Positions 10,084 through 18,263 of a stretch of DNA of 21,310 nucleotides are shown here, one piece after another. The stretch covers positions 1-21,310 of the forward strand of contig JAAOZZ010000210.1 of NCBI GenBank assembly GCA_012274175.1, given 5' to 3'. Position 1 is the first letter of the stretch, and every line of letters starts with the position of its first letter. A model generated the notes under the pieces. The model was not told the origin of the DNA, did no database searches, and was given only the letters and a program-made list of their open reading frames with translations. This DNA is from Betaproteobacteria bacterium. GTDB lineage: Bacteria; Pseudomonadota; Gammaproteobacteria; Burkholderiales; Usitatibacteraceae. The translations under genes were made by a program, and so were the position numbers.

Positions 10084-12405
10084 TCAGAAGATCTGGTTCT
10101 TCACTTCTTCCGGCGGACGGCTCCCGTCGCGCGCGAAAGTGCCTTCCTCGCTGGAAGGGGGCTGCGACTCCTGGTAGAAATACTCGAGGGTATGGTCGTG
10201 CCCGTCGGGGTCGCGCAGTCCCGTAGCCGGATCGATGTTCACCGCGACGATGCCCGCCGGCGGCACGAGCTCCGCTTCCGGGACTCCCTGGAGGACCTTC
10301 CCGGCGTATCCCATCCAGATGGGCAAGGCCGCCTGGCTGCCGGTTTCGTTGTTGCCCAGGCTCGCCGGCGTGTCGAAACCGATCCATGCGACCGCCACGA
10401 TCTTCGACTGGAAGCCAGCGAACCAGGCGTCGACGTGGTCATTGGTGGTCCCGGTCTTGCCGGCAAGGTCCTGGCGGCCGAGCGACATGGCCTTCTCGGC
10501 GGTGCCGTGGCGCACCACGTCGCGCATCAATGTGGTCATGAGGAAGGCGTTGCGCTCGTCGAGCACCCGCTCGGCATCCACGCCTGCGGTCTCCGGCCTG
10601 GCCAGGTAGAGGGTCCCTCCGCGGTGTTCCTCGATGCGCGCGATGAACCACGGCTTCACGCGATAGCCGCCGTTGGCGAATACGGAATAGGCGGTCGCCA
10701 TCTGCAGCGGCGTGGCCGAACCCGCGCCCAGGGCCATCGTGAGGTATGCGGGGTGCATCTTGGGATCGAACCCGAACCGCTGGATGTAATCCTGCGCATA
10801 CCCCGGCCCGATCGCCTGCAGCAGCCGGATCGAGACCATGTTCTTGGATTTCATCAGCGCGGTACGAAGGCGGATGGGACCGTCGTACTTGTTGTCGTAG
10901 TTGTGGGGCTCCCATAGCTGGCCGCCGGTCTTCGCGGCGTCTATCACGAAGGGGGCGTCGTTCAGCACGGTCGCCGGGGTGAAGCCTTTTTCCAGGGCCG
11001 CCGAATAGATGAACGGCTTGAAGCTGGACCCCGGCTGGCGCCATGCCTGGGTCACATGATTGAACTTGTTGGCGTTGTAGTCGAAGCCGCCGGCCAGGGC
11101 GAGGATGGCGCCATTGGCCGGATCGACGGACACGAGCGCCGCCTCGGCGCGAGGCACCTGCGCGATGCTCCAGGCCCCCTTCGCGCCGGCTTGCAGCCGG
11201 ATGATCGAGCCACGGCGGATCGCGCGATCGGGATTGCGATCCACGAGCGCCCGCGCGGCGAACTTGAGCCCTTCGCCGCTGACGGTCACCTCGTCGCCAT
11301 GGCGCATCACCGCCTTCACTTCCCGGGCCGAGGCCGCTATCACCACGGCCGGCACCAGGTCGCTTACCGTCTCTCGTTCCTGCAGGGCCTCCTCGATGGC
11401 GTCGTCGACGTCGCCGCCGGGCGCCGGCAGGGCGACATAGCCCTCGGGGCCGTGATAGCCATGGCGGCGGTCGTACTCGAGCACTCCCTGGCGCAGGGCC
11501 TCGTCGGCCGCCTCCTGGTCCTTGCGCCGGATCGTGGTGTAGACGCGCAACCCGTTCACGTAGGCCGCGTCGCCGTACTGCTCGTGGACCGCGGCCCGCG
11601 CCATTTCCGCCACGTAATCGGCCGTGAGGGCGTAGGTCTCGCGCTCGGCGCTGTTCAGGTGCAGGGGCTCGGCGAGCGCCGCCCGGTACTGCTCGTCGGA
11701 AAGCCAGCCCACCTCGTGCATGCGGCGCAGCACATATTGCTGGCGCTTGCGCGCGCCCTTCGGATTGACGATGGGATTCTGCCGGGAAGGCGCCTGGGGC
11801 AAACCGGCGAGCATCGCGGCCTCCGCGGGAGTCAGGTCCTGGAGGTTCTTGCCGAAATAGACGTTGGCGGCGGATGCAAAGCCATAGGCGCGCTGGCCCA
11901 GGAAGATCTGGTTGATGTAGAGCTCGAGGATCTGGTCCTTGGTGAGGTTGGCCTCGATCTTGAAGGCGAGAAGGACCTCCGACATCTTGCGCGCGAGGGT
12001 CTTCTCCCGTGTGAGGAAGAACGTGCGCGCGACCTGCATTGTGATCGTGCTGGCGCCTTCCTTGCGCCCCTGGAGGTTCGCGAAGGCCGCCCGGACGACG
12101 CCTGCGAAATCCACGCCCCCGTGCTGATAGAAACGGTCATCCTCGGCGGCGAGGATCGCCGCCTTCATGACTTGCGGCACTTGCCCGATCTTCACGACCG
12201 CCCGCTTCTCCTCGCCGAACTCGCCGATGAGGTCCCCCTCGGCGCTATAGATGCGCAGCGGGATCTTGGGCTTGTAGTCGGTGAGGGCCTCCAGGCTGGG
12301 CAGGTTGGGCCAAAGCAGCACGACGGTGAGCGCTCCCACCCCGGCGGCGACCAGGGCCAGGGAGACGGCGATCAGGGCCGGGTAGAACCACCAGCGGGAG
12401 GTCAT
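10084..12405 (-). CDS. mrcA: penicillin-binding protein 1A, bifunctional peptidoglycan synthase
   Basis: Inner-membrane class A PBP that polymerises glycan strands and cross-links peptides. The 773-residue product has a membrane anchor (about 8-31) and a GT51 transglycosylase with catalytic E88 in AAEDDRFYQHGGVDF and the STITMQVARTFFL motif. An intermediate region follows, including a segment around 300-420 that fits the docking and OB domain. The transpeptidase has S460-S-F-K463, S520-K-N and K650-T-G-T. All active-site motifs are intact. The opposite orientation to pilMNOPQ is an arrangement I recall from many beta- and gammaproteobacteria. A perfect TATAAT lies 71 bases upstream of the start codon. 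The gene symbol ponA is also used. Confidence 0.97.
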   Translation of the reverse strand: MTSRWWFYPALIAVSLALVAAGVGALTVVLLWPNLPSLEALTDYKPKIPLRIYSAEGDLIGEFGEEKRAVVKIGQVPQVMKAAILAAEDDRFYQHGGVDFAGVVRAAFANLQGRKEGASTITMQVARTFFLTREKTLARKMSEVLLAFKIEANLTKDQILELYINQIFLGQRAYGFASAANVYFGKNLQDLTPAEAAMLAGLPQAPSRQNPIVNPKGARKRQQYVLRRMHEVGWLSDEQYRAALAEPLHLNSAERETYALTADYVAEMARAAVHEQYGDAAYVNGLRVYTTIRRKDQEAADEALRQGVLEYDRRHGYHGPEGYVALPAPGGDVDDAIEEALQERETVSDLVPAVVIAASAREVKAVMRHGDEVTVSGEGLKFAARALVDRNPDRAIRRGSIIRLQAGAKGAWSIAQVPRAEAALVSVDPANGAILALAGGFDYNANKFNHVTQAWRQPGSSFKPFIYSAALEKGFTPATVLNDAPFVIDAAKTGGQLWEPHNYDNKYDGPIRLRTALMKSKNMVSIRLLQAIGPGYAQDYIQRFGFDPKMHPAYLTMALGAGSATPLQMATAYSVFANGGYRVKPWFIARIEEHRGGTLYLARPETAGVDAERVLDERNAFLMTTLMRDVVRHGTAEKAMSLGRQDLAGKTGTTNDHVDAWFAGFQSKIVAVAWIGFDTPASLGNNETGSQAALPIWMGYAGKVLQGVPEAELVPPAGIVAVNIDPATGLRDPDGHDHTLEYFYQESQPPSSEEGTFARDGSRPPEEVKNQIF

Positions 12406-12476
12406 CGGGCAAGGGCGAGCGGCTGCACGGCCTTGTCAGGCTGCCGGGCGGACCGCGGGTTCAATTTACCGACCCC

Positions 12477-12482
12477 ATTATA
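12477..12482 (-). promoter_or_regulatory. mrcA: candidate -10 element of the mrcA promoter
   Basis: Perfect TATAAT on the minus strand, about 71 bases before the mrcA ATG, in the 182-base divergent gap. The hexamer 17 bases further upstream (12505-12500, GCCTTA) is a very poor -35 and falls inside a perfect inverted repeat, suggesting that a bound factor influences this promoter. Confidence 0.5.
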
Positions 12483-12490
12483 GTCACCGC

Positions 12491-12510
12491 GCAAGGCGCT
12501 AAGGCCTTGC
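12491..12510. promoter_or_regulatory. perfect inverted repeat between the mrcA and pilM promoters, possible operator
   Basis: GCAAGGC (12491-12497), six bases, then GCCTTGC (12504-12510): a perfect 7+7 dyad. It covers the expected -35 position of mrcA and ends 10 bases before the pilM -35 hexamer. There is no T-run on either side, so it is not a terminator. A dimeric DNA-binding protein acting on both divergent units would fit; no protein is identified. Confidence 0.4.
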
Positions 12511-12520
12511 CACAAAATGC

Positions 12521-12549
12521 TTTACAGGCCTAGTACTTGTTGCTAGCAT
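12521..12549 (+). promoter_or_regulatory. pilM: candidate sigma-70 promoter of pilMNOPQ
   Basis: TTTACA (12521-12526), exactly 17 bases, then TAGCAT (12544-12549). This matches the sigma-70 consensus at five of six and four of six positions. The predicted start is near 12556, leaving about 32 bases of leader before the pilM ATG. A second small dyad, ATCTA-AAG-TAGAT (12548-12560), overlaps the start site. Confidence 0.5.
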
Positions 12550-12587
12550 CTAAAGTAGATTCTCCGTTTGGGTGCTAACCTTCCACC

Positions 12588-13685
12588 ATGCTTAAAGAAA
12601 AATTAGCAGCCCAGTTCGATTTCCTGAAAGCCAAAGCGCCGCCCCTCGTGGGCTGCGACATCAGCTCGTCCTCGGTCAAGATGGTGGAGATCGCGGAGGC
12701 TGGCCGTAACGTTTACCGCGTCGAGCGCTACTCCATCGAGCCCCTGCCGAAAGACACGGTGGTGGACGGGAACATCGCGAACATCGAGGCGGCCGGGGAA
12801 GCGATCAAGCGCGCGCACAAGGCCCTCGGATCCCGCATCCGCACCGTCGCCCTGGCGCTGCCCGCCGCGGCGGTCATCACGAAGAAGGTGATCCTCCCCG
12901 GGAACCAGCGGGAAGAGGACATGGAAGTCCAGGTCCAGGGCGAGGCGAACCAGTACATCCCGTTTTCGCTGGACGAGGTCAACCTGGATTTCCAGGTCCT
13001 GGGCCCGGCGCCTTCCGGGGAAGAGGAAGTCGAGGTGCTCATCGCGGCATCCCGCAAGGAAAAGATCGAGGACCGCGTCGCCGCGGCCGAGGCCGCCGGC
13101 CTGAAGACGGTCGTGATGGACGTGGAATCCTACGCGGCCCAGACCGCATTCGAGCTGATCTGCGGCGGGAGCTCCGGAATCTCCGAGAGCGAGGTGACGG
13201 TGATCGTGGACATCGGGGCGACGGTCACCCGGGTCACCGTGGTCCATAACGGCCAGACCGTCTACACGCGGGAGCAGCAGATCGGCGGCAATTCCCTCAC
13301 CCAGGACATCGCCCGCCAGTTCGACATGCCGCCCGAGGAGGCGGAGGCGGCCAAGCGCGTGGGCAACCTCCCCGAAAACTTCGGTCCCGACGTGCTGCAG
13401 CCGTTCAACGAGAAGATCGTGCTGGAGATCCAGCGCGCGCTCCAGTTCTTCTTTACCTCGACCCAGTTCAACAAGGTCGACCACATCCTGCTCACGGGCG
13501 GTTGCGCGATGCTCGACGGCCTCGAGGAAATGGTGGCCCAGCGCACCCAGGTCCACACCGTCGTCGCCAACCCGTTCGCCAACATGGCGCTCTCCTCGAA
13601 GATCAAGCCGCGCCAGCTCACCATCGACGCCCCGTCGCTCATGGTGGCCTGCGGCCTGGCGATGCGGAGGTTCGACCCGTCATGA
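12588..13685 (+). CDS. pilM: PilM, actin-like ATPase of the type IV pilus alignment complex
   Basis: Cytoplasmic FtsA/actin-like protein that binds ATP and the N-terminal tail of PilN, connecting the pilus motor platform to the envelope-spanning subcomplex. The 365-residue product has the phosphate-1 loop GCDISSSSVKMVEI (22-35), the segment IPFSLDEVNLDFQVLG, the phosphate-2 loop VDIGATVTRVTVV (about 207-219) and the adenosine motif LTGGCAMLDGL (about 302-312). It is the first of five genes whose stops and starts overlap by four bases. The ATG has only a weak ribosome site. Upstream is a divergent promoter region shared with mrcA. Confidence 0.97.
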   Translation: MLKEKLAAQFDFLKAKAPPLVGCDISSSSVKMVEIAEAGRNVYRVERYSIEPLPKDTVVDGNIANIEAAGEAIKRAHKALGSRIRTVALALPAAAVITKKVILPGNQREEDMEVQVQGEANQYIPFSLDEVNLDFQVLGPAPSGEEEVEVLIAASRKEKIEDRVAAAEAAGLKTVVMDVESYAAQTAFELICGGSSGISESEVTVIVDIGATVTRVTVVHNGQTVYTREQQIGGNSLTQDIARQFDMPPEEAEAAKRVGNLPENFGPDVLQPFNEKIVLEIQRALQFFFTSTQFNKVDHILLTGGCAMLDGLEEMVAQRTQVHTVVANPFANMALSSKIKPRQLTIDAPSLMVACGLAMRRFDPS

Positions 13686-14284
13686 TCCGCATCAACCTAC
13701 TTCCGCACCGCGAGGAAAAGCGCAAGCGGCGCGAGCAGCAATTCTTCGCGCTCGCGGGCTTCGCGGCGCTGATGGGCGTGCTGGCGGCCGGCGCGGTCTG
13801 GCTCTTCCTCGATGCCCAGGTAACGCAGCAGAAGGCCAATGTCGCCTACATGAAGGGCGAGATCGACAAGCTCGACAAGCAGATCGAGGAGATCCACAAG
13901 ATCCGCGAGGAGACCGCGTCGCTGCTCGCCAAGAAGCGCGTGGTGGAAGGCCTGCAGGCCAATCGCTCGGAGCCGGTGCAGCTGCTCGACCAGCTCCTGC
14001 GCCAGCTGCCGGAAGGCGTCTACCTCAAGTCCATCAAGCAGACCGGGCCGAAGGTGAACGTGGTCGGCTATGCGCAATCGAACGCGCGCGTGTCTACGCT
14101 GATGCGCAACCTCGGCGCCTCCCCGTACCTGGAGAACCCGGAGCTCATCGAGATCAAGGCGGTCCCCGCGCCGGGCAATCCGAGCACCCGGGTGAACGAG
14201 TTCAACATGAACATCTCGATCAAGCGCGCCCAGTCCGACGATATTTCCGGTAAGTCCGCACCCAAGACGGCGGCGAAGAAATGA
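13682..14284 (+). CDS. pilN: PilN, inner-membrane pilus assembly protein
   Basis: A 200-residue bitopic inner-membrane protein. It begins MIRINLLPHREEKRKRRE, whose INLLPHR segment is the conserved peptide that docks into PilM. One transmembrane helix (about 21-43) is followed by a coiled coil (about 45-85), and the periplasmic ferredoxin-like domain pairs with PilO. The ATG at 13682 overlaps the pilM TGA in ATGA. The frame is open further upstream inside pilM, but the conserved docking peptide fixes the start. The C-terminal Lys/Ala tail is likely flexible. Confidence 0.96.
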   Translation: MIRINLLPHREEKRKRREQQFFALAGFAALMGVLAAGAVWLFLDAQVTQQKANVAYMKGEIDKLDKQIEEIHKIREETASLLAKKRVVEGLQANRSEPVQLLDQLLRQLPEGVYLKSIKQTGPKVNVVGYAQSNARVSTLMRNLGASPYLENPELIEIKAVPAPGNPSTRVNEFNMNISIKRAQSDDISGKSAPKTAAKK

Positions 14285-14922
14285 ACCTCCTCGAAGAACT
14301 GCGCGCGCTGGACCCGAAGCAGCCGGGCAACTGGCCCTGGCCCATCAAGGCCGGCGCCTTCATCCTGATCTTCATCGCGATCCAGGTGGCCGCCTTCTTC
14401 TTCCTGTGGAAGTCCCAGACCGACGACATCGAGAAGGGGCGCCAGGACGTCACGCGGCAGAAGGAGACGTTCCTCGAGAAGAAGCGCCTCGCGGTGAACC
14501 TGGAGGCGTACAAGCAGCAGCGCCAGGAGATCGAGCAGTCGTTCGGCGCTCTGCTCAAGCAGCTGCCCAACAAGAGCGAGATGGACGCGCTGCTCATCGA
14601 CATCAACCAGGCCGGCCTCGGGCGAGGCCTCGCGTTCGAGCTCTTCAAGCCGGCGGAGAAGGAGAACTTCACCGAGTTCTACGCCGAGCTTCCGGTCAGC
14701 ATCAAGGTCACCGGCAACTACCACGACCTGGGCGCGTTCGCGAGCGACGTGGCGAAGATGCCCCGCATCGTGCTGCTCACCGACCTCAAGATCGATCCGC
14801 CGAAGGACGGGGCGTTGTCCATGGAGGCGGTGGCCAAGACCTACCGCTACCTTGACGAGGAAGAAGTCGCCAAGCAGCGCAAGGCGACCAAGGACGCCAA
14901 GAAGAAGCCGGGAGGCAAATGA
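14281..14922 (+). CDS. pilO: PilO, inner-membrane pilus assembly protein
   Basis: A 213-residue partner of PilN. A short cytoplasmic segment with PGNWPWPIKA leads into one transmembrane helix (about 22-43), a charged coiled coil (about 45-95) and a periplasmic domain containing FTEFYAELPVSIKVTGNYHD, typical of PilO. PilN-PilO dimers in the periplasm bind PilP and set the geometry of the assembly machine. It starts in an ATGA overlap with pilN. The lysine-rich C-terminus (KKKPGGK) encodes, in its last codons, the GGAGG used as ribosome site by pilP. Confidence 0.96.
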   Translation: MNLLEELRALDPKQPGNWPWPIKAGAFILIFIAIQVAAFFFLWKSQTDDIEKGRQDVTRQKETFLEKKRLAVNLEAYKQQRQEIEQSFGALLKQLPNKSEMDALLIDINQAGLGRGLAFELFKPAEKENFTEFYAELPVSIKVTGNYHDLGAFASDVAKMPRIVLLTDLKIDPPKDGALSMEAVAKTYRYLDEEEVAKQRKATKDAKKKPGGK

Positions 14923-15446
14923 TGAAGCGTCTGCTCGTGCCCATCGCGCTCGTCGTGCTGGGAGGCTGCAGCTCGGAGGGCGACGAATTGAGGCGATTCG
15001 TGCGCGACTCCGAAAAGGGGCTTCCGCGCAAGATCGAGCCGCTTCCCGCGGTCAAGCCGTTCGAGCCCTTCACGTATGAGGGCTTCGACCTGCCGGATCC
15101 GTTCAAGCCGCGCAAGCTGAGCGCGCCCAAGGAGGGCGCCGGCGGCGGGCTTGCTCCCGACCTGAATCGCCGCAAGGAGCCCCTCGAGGCGTTCCCGCTC
15201 GAGCAGCTGAAGATGGTGGGAACGCTTTCGCAAGGCAAGGACACGTACGCCCTGGTGCGCGCCGACAAGACCCTGTACCGGGTCAAGAAGGGCAACTACA
15301 TGGGCCAGAACTTCGGCTTGATCACGGATGTGACCGAAAACGACATCAAGCTCAAGGAAATCGTTCAAGACAGCGCCGGTGATTGGGCCGAGCGGCAAAG
15401 CGTTCTGCCGCTGCTGGAGGAAACCGGCAAAGGGGACAAAAAGTGA
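14919..15446 (+). CDS. pilP: PilP, pilus alignment lipoprotein
   Basis: A 175-residue inner-membrane lipoprotein that bridges PilNO to the secretin PilQ. The signal peptide ends in the lipobox LGGC with the acylated cysteine at residue 17. A long proline-rich linker follows (PLPAVKPFEPFTYEG, DLPDPFKPRKL), then a C-terminal beta domain with LEQLKMVGTL, YALVRADKTLYRVKKGNYMG and ENDIKLKEIVQD, all family hallmarks. ATG 14919 overlaps the pilO stop, and GGAGG (14911-14915) lies four bases upstream. A second ATG follows at 14922. Its own stop overlaps the GTG start of pilQ. Confidence 0.96.
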   Translation: MMKRLLVPIALVVLGGCSSEGDELRRFVRDSEKGLPRKIEPLPAVKPFEPFTYEGFDLPDPFKPRKLSAPKEGAGGGLAPDLNRRKEPLEAFPLEQLKMVGTLSQGKDTYALVRADKTLYRVKKGNYMGQNFGLITDVTENDIKLKEIVQDSAGDWAERQSVLPLLEETGKGDKK

Positions 15447-17659
15447 CAACGACGTTCCGCATCCCATCACCCGGCAGGCTCGGGGCCGCGCTCGCCGCTT
15501 TCGTCCTCGCCCTCGCGGCGCCGCTCGCCTGGGCCCAGGGCACGGCCAAGAACTCGGTCGAGTCGATCGATTTCTCTTCCGTCCAGGGCGGCAAGATCCT
15601 CGTGAAGGTGGGGATGAAGGAGCCCCTGCAGGGCGTGCCCCAGGGCTTCACCGTCACGAATCCTCCGCGCATCGCGATCGACCTGCCCGACACCGTGAAC
15701 GGGCTCAACCGCAACCAGGTCGAGGCCGGGGAAGGCGACCTGCGCAGCGTGTCCGTGGTCCAGACCGCGACCCGCACCCGCCTCGTCCTGAACCTCGCCC
15801 GCAATCTCGGGTACACGCAGGCGGTCGACGGCAAGCAGCTGGTCATCACCATCGACGGCGCGCAAGCGGCCGGCACGGGCGCCGCCGTGGCTACTTCGCC
15901 TTCGGGAGCCGCAACGGTCTTCGCGGAAGCGCCGGCCTCGGCCGGGGTGCGCTACAACCTGCGCGACGTCGACTTCCGCCGCGGCAATTCGGGAGAGGGC
16001 CGCATCGTGGTCGATCTCTCGTCGCCCAACATGGGGATCGACATTCGCCAGCAGGGCCGCCAGGTCGTGGTCGACTTCCTCAACACGAACGTGCCCCGCA
16101 ACCTCGTGCGCCGCCTCGACGTGGGCGACTTCGGCACGCCGGTGCGCTTCGTCGACACTTTCGAGCAGGGCGCCAATGCGCGCATGGTGATCGACCCGCG
16201 CGGAATCTGGGAGTACTCGGCCTACCAGACGGACACCCAGTTCATCCTCGAGGTGAAGCCCGTCAAGGAGGATCCGAACCGGCTGGTGCAGAGCTCCACC
16301 CCGGGTTACGCGGGCGAGAAGCTCTCGCTCAACTTCCAGAACGTCGAGGTGCGCGCGGTCCTGCAGGTCATCGCCGACTTCACCGGGCTCAACATCATCA
16401 CGAGCGACACCGTCGGCGGGAACCTCACGCTGCGCCTGAAGGACGTTCCGTGGGACCAGGCGCTCGACATCATTCTCCAGGCCAAGGGCCTGTCGAAGCG
16501 CAAGAATGGCAACGTGGTGCTCATCGCGCCGACCGACGAGCTCGCCGCCAAGGAGAAGCTCGCCCTCGAGGCGAACGCGGCCATCTCGGACCTGGAGCCG
16601 GTGCGCACGGAGTCCTTCGCGCTGTCCTACGCGAAGGCGGAGGACCTGCAGAAGCTCCTTTCCAACAAGGACCAGAAGATCCTGTCCAAGCGCGGCAGCG
16701 CCACGATCGACGAGCGCACCAACACGCTCTTCGTGCAGGACACGGGTAGCCGCCTCGAAGAAGCGCGCCGGCTGGTCCTGCAGCTCGACGTGCCGGTGCG
16801 CCAGGTGCTGATCGAGGCGCGCATCGTGATCGCCGACGACAAGTGGGGAAGGCAGCTGGGGGCCCGTTTCGGTACCCAGTCGGCGTTCAACACCAGCAAC
16901 TACAACCTGGGCGTTTCCGGCAGCTTGACCGATACACAGAGCCCGCTTACCAATAACCCGGCCTCGCGCGGCTCGTCTTCACTTACGTACCCGGGTGCCA
17001 ATCCGGGCGGTGCTGGGTTCTTCCAGGGAACCGGTACCACCGGTACCATCCCGATAGGAGCCAACCCGGAACAGCTCAACGTCAACCTGCCCGTCGTGGG
17101 TGCGGCAGGTTCCCTCGCGCTTTCGATCCTGAACCTCGGAAGCGGCAATCTGGTGAACGTCGAGCTCTCCGCCCTCGAAGCCGACAACCGCGGCAAGGTG
17201 GTCTCCAGCCCGCGCGTGATCACGGCCGACAAGAAGAAGGCGATCATCTCCCAGGGCACGGAGATCCCGTACCTCACGGCCGCGGCAAGCGGGGCGACGA
17301 CGGTAGCGTTCAAGCCGGCCGTGCTCCAGCTCGCGGTGACGCCGCGCATCACGCCCGACGACAAGATCATCATGGACCTGGAAGTCCGCAAGGACTCCGT
17401 GGGCCAGATCTTCTCCGGGATTCCGTCGATCGACACGAAGCAGGTTTCCACGCAGGTGCTGGTGGATAACGGCGACACGGTGGTCCTCGGGGGGATCTTC
17501 GAGCAGACGACCCAGACGACGGTCACGAAGGTGCCGGTGCTCGGCGATATCCCGATCGTGGGCAACCTGTTCAAGAACACGGTCAAGCAGGACGACAAGA
17601 CCGAGCTCCTGATCTTCGTCACACCCAAGATCGTGAAGGACACCCTCACGATTCGCTGA
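15443..17659 (+). CDS. pilQ: PilQ, outer-membrane secretin of the type IV pilus
   Basis: Forms the outer-membrane channel for the pilus. From GTG 15443 the product is 738 residues. It has a signal peptide (about 1-31, cleavage after AWA) and two AMIN peptidoglycan-binding domains (about 37-135 and 165-275). An STN/N0 domain follows (about 293-360, FQNVEVRAVLQVIADFTGLN), then an N1 domain (about 389-448) and the secretin core after VRQVLIEARIVIADD. The core contains VSSPRVITADKKKA, VTPRITPDD, VVLGGIFEQTT and the final VPVLGDIPIVGNLF, which define the family. The frame extends 20 codons into pilP, but the signal peptide and the GTGA overlap favour GTG. A Gly/Thr/Ser/Asn-rich loop at about 482-545 is lower in GC than the rest. 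Confidence 0.97.
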   Translation: MTTTFRIPSPGRLGAALAAFVLALAAPLAWAQGTAKNSVESIDFSSVQGGKILVKVGMKEPLQGVPQGFTVTNPPRIAIDLPDTVNGLNRNQVEAGEGDLRSVSVVQTATRTRLVLNLARNLGYTQAVDGKQLVITIDGAQAAGTGAAVATSPSGAATVFAEAPASAGVRYNLRDVDFRRGNSGEGRIVVDLSSPNMGIDIRQQGRQVVVDFLNTNVPRNLVRRLDVGDFGTPVRFVDTFEQGANARMVIDPRGIWEYSAYQTDTQFILEVKPVKEDPNRLVQSSTPGYAGEKLSLNFQNVEVRAVLQVIADFTGLNIITSDTVGGNLTLRLKDVPWDQALDIILQAKGLSKRKNGNVVLIAPTDELAAKEKLALEANAAISDLEPVRTESFALSYAKAEDLQKLLSNKDQKILSKRGSATIDERTNTLFVQDTGSRLEEARRLVLQLDVPVRQVLIEARIVIADDKWGRQLGARFGTQSAFNTSNYNLGVSGSLTDTQSPLTNNPASRGSSSLTYPGANPGGAGFFQGTGTTGTIPIGANPEQLNVNLPVVGAAGSLALSILNLGSGNLVNVELSALEADNRGKVVSSPRVITADKKKAIISQGTEIPYLTAAASGATTVAFKPAVLQLAVTPRITPDDKIIMDLEVRKDSVGQIFSGIPSIDTKQVSTQVLVDNGDTVVLGGIFEQTTQTTVTKVPVLGDIPIVGNLFKNTVKQDDKTELLIFVTPKIVKDTLTIR
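17030..17047 (+). repeat. tandem 9-base repeat inside pilQ
   Basis: ACCGGTACC occurs twice in a row in frame and encodes Thr-Gly-Thr twice, within the low-complexity secretin loop. It looks like a local slippage duplication; each unit is itself nearly palindromic. Confidence 0.6.
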
Positions 17660-17682
17660 AGCATCTCTCCACAGCTCCAAGG

Positions 17683-17707
17683 GCCCCGGGAATCCGGGGC
17701 TTTTTTT
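17683..17707 (+). terminator. intrinsic terminator after pilQ
   Basis: GCCCCGG (17683-17689), loop GAAT, CCGGGGC (17694-17700), then seven T. It is a textbook plus-strand terminator placed 23 bases after the pilQ stop, closing the pilMNOPQ operon. It lies only 16 bases before the aroK start. Confidence 0.9.
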
Positions 17708-17723
17708 CGGCTATCCTCGGACC

Positions 17724-18263
17724 ATGGGCAGCGGAACCATCTTCCTCGTCGGCATGATGGGCGCGGGCAAGACCACGGTCGGCAAGACCCTGGCGCAACG
17801 CGCCGGGCTCGAATTCATCGACACCGACCGCGTGCTCGTGGAGCGTACCGGCGTGCCGATCGCAACCATCTTCGAATTCGAGGGCGAGGAAGGTTTCCGG
17901 AGGCGCGAATCGGGTGTGCTCGCGGAGCTCGCCGCACGTCCCGGGTGCGTCATCGCCACGGGCGGCGGCGCAATCCTTGCGGATGAGAATCGCCGCCTCA
18001 TGCGCCGGGAAGGAACGGTCGTCTACCTGCGCGCCCGCCTCGAGAGCCTGTGGGAGAGGACGCGCCACGATTCCGGCCGCCCGCTGCTCGCGACGGACGA
18101 TCCCAAGGGCACGCTCGCCGGGCTGCTCGAGAAACGCGATCCGTTGTACCGCGAGGCAGCCCACATCATCGTCGACACCGGATCCCAGAGCGCGGCCACC
18201 CTCGTAAGCCGCGTGCTGGCGGCCCTCCGGGAGCACGGCGTGACCACGGGACAGGCGCCATGA
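17724..18263 (+). CDS. aroK: shikimate kinase
   Basis: Phosphorylates shikimate at the 3-hydroxyl, the fifth step of the shikimate pathway. The 179-residue P-loop kinase has Walker [10 protein letters not shown] (10-18), shikimate-binding D33-T-D35, GFRRRES, ATGGGA and the lid region with GRPLLA. Length is normal. There is no recognisable ribosome site, and the ATG sits only 16 bases past the T-run of the pilQ terminator. Transcription therefore either passes through the terminator or starts almost at the ATG. TATCCT (17712-17717) is placed to give a leaderless message, which is inference. It overlaps aroB by four bases. Confidence 0.96.
   Translation: MGSGTIFLVGMMGAGKTTVGKTLAQRAGLEFIDTDRVLVERTGVPIATIFEFEGEEGFRRRESGVLAELAARPGCVIATGGGAILADENRRLMRREGTVVYLRARLESLWERTRHDSGRPLLATDDPKGTLAGLLEKRDPLYREAAHIIVDTGSQSAATLVSRVLAALREHGVTTGQAP

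Noticed and set aside
10030..10917. Long plus-strand frames opposite mrcA (also 11056-12483)
   Set aside because: Antisense shadows produced by high GC at third positions; intact PBP1A motifs are on the minus strand.
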